From the NCBI RefSeq assembly GCF_003260125.1, contig NZ_QHKO01000001.1, positions 310,001 through 374,000 on the forward strand: a stretch of 64,000 nucleotides of DNA, in the 5' to 3' direction. The notes under the pieces are model-generated. The model ran no database searches, had not been told where the DNA came from, and saw nothing but the letters and a program-made list of their open reading frames with translations. Positions 35,499 to 43,369 of this stretch are shown piece by piece (position 1 is the first letter of the stretch; each line of letters starts with the position of its first letter). Made by a program: the position numbers and the translations under genes. This DNA comes from Lujinxingia litoralis. GTDB lineage: Bacteria; Myxococcota_A; Bradymonadia; Bradymonadales; Bradymonadaceae.

Positions 35499-35529
35499 AA
35501 AAAAAGACGATCGAGCCTGCGCTCGATCG
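35499..35529 (-). terminator. Intrinsic terminator of the GCS2-CBS gene
   Basis: On the minus strand CGATCGAGC and GCTCGATCG form a perfect 9-bp stem followed by seven T. It lies about 37 bases after the stop codon at 35566. Confidence 0.93.
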
Positions 35530-35565
35530 CCTCCAGTGCCCCACCCCGGCCCCCCAGGCACGGCC

Positions 35566-37509
35566 TTACTCGGCGGCTCGCGCCTCGCTGTGCGTATCCT
35601 CCCCTTTGAGCTTCTCGGCCAGGAGATCGCGGGCGATGTCCATGAAGTCGCGCTCGGTGATGATCCCCACCAACTTCTCCCCATCGATCACCGGGAGACA
35701 CGAGATGCGCTGCTCGCCCATGATCCGAATCGCATCCAGGGTGAGGGTATCAGGAGATACCGTGATGACGTTGCGCTCCATGATCTGACTCACCGGCACC
35801 GGGTCCTCATCGCGCAGCGCACCGCTGCCGAGCAGACGCATCATTGTCCGCCGGGTAACCAGCCCCACCAGCCGATGTTCGTTATCTTCGACCGGCACGT
35901 GACGCAGGTGCTGCCAGTCCATCACGCTGGCCACCAGGTCGATGAGCTCCCCTTCGTTCACCGTGATCAGATCGGTGGTCATGTACTGCGAGACCTTCAG
36001 GTAGTTATCGCGCCAGCTGGTCCGCTCCTCGGCCGAGGCCAGCGGCCAGGTGTGCACCGGCTCATTGGCCTCCTGACGCCGCACCGTGGCCGCGGTCAAC
36101 GCGCTGAGCTTCTCGCTGGCCGCCAGGTTCGTCCCCAGCCCGGTGTAGGACTGCAAAAGCCAGGTCGCGCCGGTGCGCCGGGTGCGCACCCGCTCCTCAA
36201 TGATGCCCATGTAACGATCGACGTCCTGCTGGCGGATGCCGTGGCGCTGCAGCGCCTCACGGGAGAGGGGCAGCAGCGTCGACTCAATGATCTCGCGCAC
36301 CGTGCCGGAGTTTCCATCGAGCCAGGTCATCGGCGCGTCCAGCCCATGGCGAGCCGCGGCAAAGAAGTTATGCCGGGCGTCATCAAAGGACATCTTCTCG
36401 CGCATGTCGCCGTAGGCGTCGATCACGCCGGCCATCATGCCGAACCAGAACGCCGCGTTGGCCACCTCGTCGGCCGGCGTAGGGCCGGCGGGGAGCACCC
36501 GGTTCTCGATGCGCAGGTGCGGCTTACCCTCGCTGATCCCGTAACAGGGGCGATTCCAGCGGTAGACCGTACCGTTGTGCAGGCAGAGCGCCTTGAGCCC
36601 GGGGACGCGCCCGGCGGCGAGTGCCTCAAAGGGGTCCTCATCCAGCTCGGTGGCGAAGAGCAGGCGGAAACGGGCGATATCCTCGCGAAAGATCTCCAAC
36701 ACCGAGTCATCGATCCACTGCGTACCGAAGGTCACCCGGGGATTTAAGTCGCGCATATGATGGCGCGTGGGTCGGGTGTCGATCGACTGCTCCAGGAGCG
36801 CGATGCGGGTCTCATGCCAGAGCCGCTTCCCAAAGAGGAGCGGGCTATTGGCCGCCAGCGCCGTGACCGGCGCGGCCACCACCTGCGAGACGTTGTAGAG
36901 GCGCGCGAACTCCTCGGGCCCCACCTGAAAATGCACCTGAAAGGAGGTGTTGCAGGCCTCGAGCATCACCGAGTCGTGTTTGACGATAAACTCGTCCTGC
37001 CCCTTGATGTAAAACTCGTAATCGCCTCCACGCAGGCGGCTGAGCGCATCGTTGAGGATGCGATAGCGGGGGTTGGGCGTCATCATCTCCAGCCCCAGGT
37101 CATGCTTCTGGAGCGTGGGCAAAATGCCCGAGAGCGCCACATGCCCCTTCTGCTCAGAGACCACCTGGCGGACCTTGTCGACAAGCTCCACGATGTCGTC
37201 TTCCATCCGGCCCAGACAGTCGCCGCCAAAGACCCGGGGCTCCAGGTTGAACTCCAGGTTGAACTGGGCCAACTCCGTGGTAAAGCGCCCGTCGTTGAGG
37301 CGCTCCAGCGCCTGCATGGCCAGGGGCGCCGGCCGATACGAGCTGTCGAGTAGGAAGAGTTCCTGCTCGGCACCGATGCGACGTACACCGCTCTCGATCA
37401 TGCCCTCATCGAGCATCTTCTCCAGCGCTCGTACATCTCCCAACAAGCGACGCATGAAATGGCGCAACTGCTCGCCATCGACCATGCCTGTAACGTCGTG
37501 TTCACCCAT
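35566..37509 (-). CDS. GCS2-family carboxylate-amine ligase fused to a CBS-domain pair
   Basis: A 647-aa protein. Residues about 15-480 form a glutamate-cysteine ligase type 2 domain (IGAEQELFLLD, LEFNLEPRVFGG, KPHLRIENRVLPAGPTPADE, NAAFWFGMMAG), an ATP-grasp-like ligase that joins a carboxylate to an amine. Residues about 500-640 form two CBS modules (VSQYMTTDLITVNEGELIDL, VSQIMERNVITVSPDTLTLD), which usually bind adenine nucleotides. The fusion suggests a ligase tuned by cell energy state. Whether it makes gamma-glutamylcysteine is unclear. SD GGAG lies eight bases before the ATG. Confidence 0.86.
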   Translation of the reverse strand: MGEHDVTGMVDGEQLRHFMRRLLGDVRALEKMLDEGMIESGVRRIGAEQELFLLDSSYRPAPLAMQALERLNDGRFTTELAQFNLEFNLEPRVFGGDCLGRMEDDIVELVDKVRQVVSEQKGHVALSGILPTLQKHDLGLEMMTPNPRYRILNDALSRLRGGDYEFYIKGQDEFIVKHDSVMLEACNTSFQVHFQVGPEEFARLYNVSQVVAAPVTALAANSPLLFGKRLWHETRIALLEQSIDTRPTRHHMRDLNPRVTFGTQWIDDSVLEIFREDIARFRLLFATELDEDPFEALAAGRVPGLKALCLHNGTVYRWNRPCYGISEGKPHLRIENRVLPAGPTPADEVANAAFWFGMMAGVIDAYGDMREKMSFDDARHNFFAAARHGLDAPMTWLDGNSGTVREIIESTLLPLSREALQRHGIRQQDVDRYMGIIEERVRTRRTGATWLLQSYTGLGTNLAASEKLSALTAATVRRQEANEPVHTWPLASAEERTSWRDNYLKVSQYMTTDLITVNEGELIDLVASVMDWQHLRHVPVEDNEHRLVGLVTRRTMMRLLGSGALRDEDPVPVSQIMERNVITVSPDTLTLDAIRIMGEQRISCLPVIDGEKLVGIITERDFMDIARDLLAEKLKGEDTHSEARAAE

Positions 37510-37670
37510 CCGACGATCTCCACGCAGTCTACGTTTGTTCTTCTGGAACGATCAGCGTAGACGACACCTTCCCCCCTTTCCAAGGAGGAAGGATGCAAGA
37601 GAGCCAGATTTCTAAGGAAATCGCGATTTTTGCCCCCCAAACGATAAAAGAATGACGCAGTGCGCTATCC

Positions 37671-38270
37671 TCAGCGCCCGGCGGCCTCGGCGACCATCCG
37701 GCGCAGGTCATCCTCGGAGTGCAGTCCGGCGCTGACCCGGTGCACCGCGCCTTCGGGATCGACCACCACCAGGGTGGGAATGGCGCCAACCTTGTAGCGC
37801 GCCCGCGCCTGGCCGTCGTCGAGGAGCGTGGTCAGCGTCAGCCCGAACTGATTCATGAACCCGGCCACCAGGGGCTCGCGCCCCTCGTCCGGGTCGTCGG
37901 TATTGACCGAGACAATGGCCGCCCCCAGCTCCGGGTCGTTGGCCATGTTCTGCAATGCCGGCATCTGCTCGCGGCAGGGGGGGCACCAGGTCGCCCAGAA
38001 ATCGATCAGCACCACCTGCCCCCGGAACTCCTCCAGGCCCACGATCTCCCCGCTGCCGATATGCGGCAAATCGAGCGTCGGCGCGAGTTCCCCGGCCTTA
38101 AGCCCTTTGCTCGGGCCATAGAGGTTCCAGACGTTGACCGCCAGCAGCGTCACCACCACCAGCGCGATGAGCGTGCCGGTGGCCATGCCCTTTTTATCGA
38201 TGGACGGCGGATGTTCTGACGAGGTCGCGGCCTCAACCGACGACGGCGACGGGGAAGGGTTCTCATTCAC
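37671..38270 (-). CDS. Membrane-anchored thioredoxin-like protein (TlpA/ResA type)
   Basis: A 199-aa protein: a Ser/Pro-rich cytoplasmic N-terminus, one membrane helix (TLIALVVVTLLAVNVWNLYG), and a periplasmic thioredoxin domain with FWATWCPPCR (Cys96, Cys99) and the cis-Pro segment VGAIPTLVVVD. Such proteins reduce disulfides, for example in cytochrome c maturation or envelope folding. Its ATG overlaps the stop codon of the peptide-binding lipoprotein gene (ATGA), so translation is coupled. Confidence 0.9.
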   Translation of the reverse strand: MNENPSPSPSSVEAATSSEHPPSIDKKGMATGTLIALVVVTLLAVNVWNLYGPSKGLKAGELAPTLDLPHIGSGEIVGLEEFRGQVVLIDFWATWCPPCREQMPALQNMANDPELGAAIVSVNTDDPDEGREPLVAGFMNQFGLTLTTLLDDGQARARYKVGAIPTLVVVDPEGAVHRVSAGLHSEDDLRRMVAEAAGR

Positions 38271-39877
38271 CGGGGATCCTGCGGGGCAGAAGGCGATGGG
38301 GCTTTATGGGCCGGCACCACCTGCTTGAGCGCGTCAAAACGCGCGTTGGGCGTGGTGTAGTAGCGCTCGGTCCCCTTTTTGAGGATGGCGATATTATCTT
38401 CGTGCCACAGCGACACATAGGGGAGTTCGCGGGCCAGAATCTGCTGCACCTCCGCGTAAATCGCTCGTCGCCGCGCCGGGTCGGTCTCCCGATCGCCGGC
38501 CTCCAGCAGCGTATCGACACGCGCGTTACGGTAGGCGCCCCGGTTGGCCCCGGCGGCGCGATTCTCGGCCGAGGGGATGTTCTCCGAGTGAAAGATCCAG
38601 CGGTAGAGGCTGGGCTCCATCACCGAGGGCCACTGCAACGTGGTGATCGCGAAGTTGCGGCTGCGAATGTCGTGAAAAAAGGTACCCCACTCATAGGCAC
38701 GCACGGTCACCTTAATGCCCACCTCCCCCAGCTGCTGCGAGATCAGCTCTGCCATGGAGCGCCGAAACTTGCTGGCCGAGACTTTGAAATCGAGTTCAAA
38801 GCGCACCCCGTCGGCGCCCGGCGGATATCCGGCCTCTTCGAGCAACTCCCGGGCGCGTTGCGGATCAAACGCAAAGCGCGCCACCTCGCCCTCATACGCC
38901 CAGTGATCCGGGGCGAGCATGCCGGTGGAGAGGCGCGCACTGCCGCGAAACTTGTGTTCAATGATGGACTCGCGATCGATGGCGTGCGCGATGGCCTGGC
39001 GAACCTTGAGGTCCTGGAGGACCTCATGCTCCAGGTTGAACGCCAGGTAGGTGTATTTAAACGAAGGGGTACTCAAAATCTCCAGACGATCGGACTTCTC
39101 GACCACCGGTAGCATCAACGGCGCGACGGCGTTCTGCACCACGTCGGCGGTGTTCCCCAGCAGGGCGAGCAGGCGCGCGTTGTCGTCGCGCACCACCTTA
39201 AAGACCAGGCGATCGATGTCGGGGCGCCCGTCGTAGTACCCGGCGAAGGCGCGCAGCTCCACGCGCAGGTCGCCCTCCTGGGAGACAAAGGCAAAGGGCC
39301 CGGCGCCCACCGGGTCGCCCTCGCACTCTTTATGCCCGGCGCACTTATGCCGAGGGACGATGCCCAGGGCCATGTCGCTGATGAAGGGGGCGTGGGGCTC
39401 TTTGAGCGTGATGATAAAGCGGCGCTCATCGAGCACCTCAAAGGTATCAATGCGACGGGTAAGCCCGGCAAAAGGTGAGCGCACCAGCTCGCTGTCGAGC
39501 TCCATGTAGGTGTACTCGACATCGGCCGATGTCACGGGCATGCCGTCATGAAAATAGATGTCGTCGCGCAGCTCCACCTCGTAGCGCACTGGCGAGGTCT
39601 GCTCGATGGTGCGGGCCAGCCGCAACTCCCGGGCCCCGTCGGCGGTGTCCACCGAGACCAGCCCGGCGTGGAGCAGGCCCACAATTTTTGCGCTGGAGTC
39701 GCTGGTGGCAAAGCGCGGATCAAGCCCCTTGGGAGAGGCGTCGAGCAACACCACGAAGGCGGCGCCTTGATCTGACTCCTGGGAGCAGGACGAGCAGCCG
39801 GTGGTGCCGATGCCCGCCAGCACAAGCGCGCAGGTCAGAAGCATCAGCCACCGAAAAGGAGACCGGGTGTGGAGCAT
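38267..39877 (-). CDS. Peptide/oligopeptide-binding ABC transporter lipoprotein
   Basis: A 536-aa substrate-binding protein of the SBP_bac_5 family. Lipobox IGTTGC is followed by a mature domain that begins VVLLDASPKGLDPRFAT and includes RYEVELRDDIYFHDGMPVTS, typical of dipeptide and oligopeptide binding proteins, and LAFNLEHEVLQDLKVRQAIAHA. It would bind a peptide in the periplasm and hand it to a permease. No permease or ATPase gene is next to it; instead the TlpA-like gene overlaps its 3' end by 4 bp (ATGA). So its transporter is encoded elsewhere or it has a different function. No clear ribosome-binding site is seen. Confidence 0.9.
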   Translation of the reverse strand: MLHTRSPFRWLMLLTCALVLAGIGTTGCSSCSQESDQGAAFVVLLDASPKGLDPRFATSDSSAKIVGLLHAGLVSVDTADGARELRLARTIEQTSPVRYEVELRDDIYFHDGMPVTSADVEYTYMELDSELVRSPFAGLTRRIDTFEVLDERRFIITLKEPHAPFISDMALGIVPRHKCAGHKECEGDPVGAGPFAFVSQEGDLRVELRAFAGYYDGRPDIDRLVFKVVRDDNARLLALLGNTADVVQNAVAPLMLPVVEKSDRLEILSTPSFKYTYLAFNLEHEVLQDLKVRQAIAHAIDRESIIEHKFRGSARLSTGMLAPDHWAYEGEVARFAFDPQRARELLEEAGYPPGADGVRFELDFKVSASKFRRSMAELISQQLGEVGIKVTVRAYEWGTFFHDIRSRNFAITTLQWPSVMEPSLYRWIFHSENIPSAENRAAGANRGAYRNARVDTLLEAGDRETDPARRRAIYAEVQQILARELPYVSLWHEDNIAILKKGTERYYTTPNARFDALKQVVPAHKAPSPSAPQDPR

Positions 39878-39967
39878 AGGAGGCGAAACTCGTGGCAGAA
39901 CCGGAGCGGGGAGAAGCGTCCCTGGGCAGGGCTCGCGCCCCGAAGATACGCGGCCTCAAAATAGGGG

Positions 39968-40408
39968 TCAAACCCCGCCGACACGCTCCGCCTCGGGCTG
40001 ACGGGTGGCGCCAAAGGCCCAGGCCGAGACCAGGAGCGCCGAGAGCCCCAGAAAGGTCAGCACCGATCCCAGCGCAAAGTTCAGCGCCAGATAAGGCGCG
40101 ATGGTCGCCAGCAGGAAGTTTGCTCCGAAGCTCACCCGCAGCCCTCGCCGCAGTCGCGCCACGCGGTCGGAGCCTACCCAGCCCACCAGGCGCGCGATCT
40201 CCAGCGCCAGCTTCCCGAGCACCCCGAGCACGATCGCCGTTCCCACCGCGATGAGCGTATAGCGCACCACCAGCTCCCCGGTGCTTCCCAGCTCCTCCGA
40301 TGCCCAGGCCGGTGTGGCCACCATCATGCTCCCGACCAGCCCCAAGAGAGCCGCCCCCCGGCGAAGTGAGGGTCCGCAGAGCCCTCGTGCTCGTCGTCGT
40401 TTTCTCAT
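39968..40408 (-). CDS. Small exported membrane protein
   Basis: A 146-aa protein with an N-terminal signal (GAALLGLVGSMMVATPAWAS) and three further hydrophobic helices (LIAVGTAIVLGVLGKLALEIA, FGANFLLATIAPYLALNFAL, VLTFLGLSALLVSAWAF). It is of unknown function. GAGGG seven to eight bases before the ATG at 40408 decides the start; the in-frame continuation to 40768 runs through the repeat array. That array lies directly upstream of the gene. Confidence 0.68.
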   Translation of the reverse strand: MRKRRRARGLCGPSLRRGAALLGLVGSMMVATPAWASEELGSTGELVVRYTLIAVGTAIVLGVLGKLALEIARLVGWVGSDRVARLRRGLRVSFGANFLLATIAPYLALNFALGSVLTFLGLSALLVSAWAFGATRQPEAERVGGV

Positions 40409-40668
40409 GACACTACCCTCACCACACTGCGTTGAAGCATGCGCCACCGGGGCGCTCCCACCCACATCTTCTTCAAATGTCGTGCCACGGCGTATCCAGG
40501 GCAACGTTACGCCTTGCACACCCCGGCCTGGCGGGCGCAGCGGAGTAGGCCTTGACCACAACCGGCAAAAGGCCTTCACACCGGGTTGGATGGCGACATG
40601 CGCCGGTGCATCGCCCGCGCGCGCCTTCGCCCGCCACCGGACACGCCCGGGCATACCCCGAACGGGGC

Positions 40669-40880
40669 GTCGAGGGGGTCCAAAGACGTTCGCGAACGCC
40701 TGGCAGGGGGGGTCGAGGGGGTCAAAAGACGTTCGCGAACGCCTGGCAGGGGGCGTCGAGGGGGTCAAAAGACGTTCGCGAACGCCTGGCCGAGGGGGTC
40801 GAGGGGGTCCAAAGACGTTCGCGAACGCCTGGCAGGGGGGGCGAGGGGGTCCAAAGACGTTCGCGAACGCTTTACTGAGG
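40669..40880. repeat. Five-copy 42-43-bp palindromic repeat array
   Basis: Five tandem copies of a 42-43-bp unit. Each contains the perfect palindrome CGTTCGCGAACG within GGGGGTCCAAAGACGTTCGC followed by GAACGCCTGGC. The palindrome cores (GTTCGCGAAC) are at 40688, 40731, 40774, 40817 and 40859. The unit is not a multiple of three, so the array is not a coding repeat, and there are no unique spacers. It fills much of the 495-bp gap 40409-40903, where I see no gene. It could bind a protein on one DNA face. Confidence 0.9.
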
Positions 40881-40903
40881 AGGGACGAGGGGTGTGCGGG
40901 AAC

Positions 40904-41407
40904 TTACGAGCCCTCGGCCGGCTCGGAGGCCGCCCCTTCTTCCTCTTCGGCCTGCGCGCTCTGCGGGTCGAATTTCACCGAGCCCAGGCGCGCATCCAAC
41001 TCGCCAAAGAACTCCTCGATATTGCGGGCGTTCTGCCCGAAATCCCCCTTGCCCACCCGCGACGCGCTGCGCACATGGACCTGGGTCACAAACTCGGTCA
41101 CCGGCTCCACGCGAATGGTGATGTCATCGACAAAACCCAGACGAGTGCGGCGCTCGGCGACGATCTGCCGCTGCGCGCGATCTTCTTCGACCAGGGTCCA
41201 GCGCTCCAGCGCCTCCACGCTGGCCGCCGACTCGTGCAGGATGCGCTCGGGCTCGGTGGAGTAATAGCCCGGTTGAATCTCCGGGTACTCCGCGGTCTGT
41301 CCGGTCTCCACCACATTGATCATCGGCCACATGCAGGCGCTGACCAACATCAGGAGCACCAGGAGTCCGGCCACCGAACCTACCGTAAGATAAAGGCGTC
41401 GTTTCAT
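40904..41407 (-). CDS. DUF1499 membrane-anchored protein
   Basis: A 167-aa protein with an N-terminal membrane segment (LTVGSVAGLLVLLMLVSAC) followed by a DUF1499 domain: EALERWTLVEED, AERRTRLGFVDDITIRVEP and the family hallmark HVRSASRVGKGDFGQNARNI. The function of DUF1499 is unknown. The segment ends in VSAC, so it may be a lipoprotein. The ATG overlaps the stop codon of the PilB/GspE-type ATPase gene by 4 bp, implying coupled translation. The C-terminal tail is acidic. Confidence 0.86.
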   Translation of the reverse strand: MKRRLYLTVGSVAGLLVLLMLVSACMWPMINVVETGQTAEYPEIQPGYYSTEPERILHESAASVEALERWTLVEEDRAQRQIVAERRTRLGFVDDITIRVEPVTEFVTQVHVRSASRVGKGDFGQNARNIEEFFGELDARLGSVKFDPQSAQAEEEEGAASEPAEGS

Positions 41408-43215
41408 GTCGCGTCCGATACTACAGTCATTACTTCTTCAAAGGTCGTGAGACCCTGGGCTAATTTTTTAATGGCGCATTCTCGAAGAGACATCATGCCG
41501 TTGGCGCGGGCGGCCTTGCGGATCTCCGGGGCGCTGGCGCGCCGGGCGATCAGCTGTCGCACGGACTCATCGACCGACAACAACTCGAAGATCGCGGTGC
41601 GACCGTAGTACCCGGTGCCCCGGCACTTCACGCATCCCTGACCGTACCACATCGGCAACGTCGTCTGACTTCGGGGGGGAAGTTTGATCTGGAGGAGTTC
41701 GACTTGCTCGGCGCTGAGTTCGCCGCGGACCTTGCAGCGCGGGCAGATCGTGCGCAGCAGACGCTGGGCCATCACCCCCACCATGGTCGAGGCCATCAAG
41801 AAGGGCTCCACATCCATGTCGATCAACCGGCTCACCGCCGAGGGGGTGTCGTTGGTGTGCAGGGTCGACAGGACCATATGGCCGGTGAGCGCGGCCTGGG
41901 TGGCCATCGCCGCGGTCGCCGCATCGCGGATCTCGCCGACCATGATGATGTCCGGGTCCTGGCGCAAAATGGTGCGCAGCGCAGTCGAGAAGTCGACGTC
42001 GATGCGCCGCTGCACCAACACCTGGTTGAACTCCTCGTAGACCATCTCAATGGGGTCTTCGACCGTGGTGATGTTGACGTCCGGGCCGGCCAGCTCGCGC
42101 AGCGTGGAGTAGAGGGTGGTGGTTTTGCCGCTGCCGGTGGGGCCGGTGACCAAGATCAGGCCGTGGGGGCGGTTGATGAAGTCGCGCCAGCGCACCAGAT
42201 CGTCGTGGTAGAAGCCAATATGATCCAGGCTCTGGATCAGCGCCTGCGGGTCAAACACGCGAATGACCGCCTTCTCGCCAAAGGCCACCGGCAGCGTGGA
42301 GACACGCAGCTCGATCTCTCGCCCTCCCCGCTCGGTCTTGATGCGCCCGTCCTGCGGACGGCGCTTCTCGGCGATATCCATGCGCGCGAGCATCTTGACC
42401 CGGCTGATCAGCGCGGCGTGAATCGCGCGCGGAAACTCGTAGACACCGTGCAACACGCCGTCGATGCGCAGGCGCACCACGGTACGATCGCGCTTGGGCT
42501 CCAGGTGAATGTCGCTGGCCCGCTGATCAAAGGCGTAGTGCAGCAGGTACTCCACGGCGTTGACGATGGGGCGGTCGGTGGCCTCGATGTCGCCCACATC
42601 CTTGAGGCGAATGAGCTGCTCGAGGTTGCCCAGGTCCATGCCGATGGAGAGCTCTTCCTGAGCGGCCGAGATCGAGGAGCGCAGCCCGTAGACCTCGGTC
42701 ACAATGCGCAGGATGTCGCTCTTGGGGCTGACCACAATGCTGAGTTCGCCCGGGATCAACGTGTGCAGCTCGTGCAAAAGCTGGCGATCGTAGGGGTTAT
42801 CGACCGCGATCACCGTGCGACCGTCCTCTCGCCGCAGCGCCACACAGCTGTGACGTTGGGCGAAGGGGCGGCTCATCGTGCGGGCAATGAGCTCCATGTC
42901 GAGCTCCAGCGGGTCGGGCTTCTCAAAGGGAAGGCCGGCGTCGCTGGCGAGCGCAGCCATGATCGCGTCTTCGTCGAGCAGGTCGCCTCCGGGCTGGCGA
43001 AACTCCAGGCGCGCGATGACCTCGGCCGGCGTCACCTTGTAGCCGGCACGCCGCCGCCCACCGTGGCCGGCCTTTTCTTTGAGCAGCGCCTGGCGCAGGG
43101 CGCCCTCCTGCTCCACGGCCCGCTGCGCCTGCTCTCGGGAGAGCAGCCCCTGCCCCAGCAGCGCGTGGGCCAGGTGGCGTACTGAATAGTCGACGAATGA
43201 AGTGGGTCCGACCAT
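41404..43215 (-). CDS. GspE/PilB-type secretion or pilus assembly ATPase
   Basis: A 603-aa hexameric ATPase for type II secretion or type IV pilus extension. The N-terminal MshEN-like part spans about residues 1-170. Then come ASDIHLEPKRDRTVVRLRID, Walker A GPTGSGKTTTL, the Asp box TTVEDPIEMVYEE, Walker B RQDPDIIMVGEIRD and the His box GHMVLSTLHTND. A zinc site with CPRC and CVKC near the C-terminus is typical of PilB/GspE. The start at 43215 is uncertain (43284 also fits), with no strong ribosome-binding site. DUF1499 overlaps its stop. It is divergent from the DUF1592 gene. Confidence 0.9.
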   Translation of the reverse strand: MVGPTSFVDYSVRHLAHALLGQGLLSREQAQRAVEQEGALRQALLKEKAGHGGRRRAGYKVTPAEVIARLEFRQPGGDLLDEDAIMAALASDAGLPFEKPDPLELDMELIARTMSRPFAQRHSCVALRREDGRTVIAVDNPYDRQLLHELHTLIPGELSIVVSPKSDILRIVTEVYGLRSSISAAQEELSIGMDLGNLEQLIRLKDVGDIEATDRPIVNAVEYLLHYAFDQRASDIHLEPKRDRTVVRLRIDGVLHGVYEFPRAIHAALISRVKMLARMDIAEKRRPQDGRIKTERGGREIELRVSTLPVAFGEKAVIRVFDPQALIQSLDHIGFYHDDLVRWRDFINRPHGLILVTGPTGSGKTTTLYSTLRELAGPDVNITTVEDPIEMVYEEFNQVLVQRRIDVDFSTALRTILRQDPDIIMVGEIRDAATAAMATQAALTGHMVLSTLHTNDTPSAVSRLIDMDVEPFLMASTMVGVMAQRLLRTICPRCKVRGELSAEQVELLQIKLPPRSQTTLPMWYGQGCVKCRGTGYYGRTAIFELLSVDESVRQLIARRASAPEIRKAARANGMMSLRECAIKKLAQGLTTFEEVMTVVSDAT

Positions 43216-43369
43216 GGAGTGAAGTCCGGTGCTCGCGCAATCTCGCCAGTGACCAAGGAGCGCTGGAAGACGCTCGGGCGCCATCCTATGATGAAGCACC
43301 CGGGGGAGCAAAAATCCTCCCGCCCGCGGGCACTTTCCGCCTCCATCCCCTCTCCACAGAAGATCGCCT

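Noticed and set aside
33320..35788. Plus-strand 822-aa frame
   Set aside because: Antisense to dnaE; a typical long shadow in high-GC DNA.
40669..40880. CRISPR array
   Set aside because: Units are contiguous tandem copies without unique spacers, and no cas genes are present.
40281..41608. Plus-strand frames through the repeat array
   Set aside because: The 42-43-bp unit shifts frame at each copy, and the frames have no start signal or family features.
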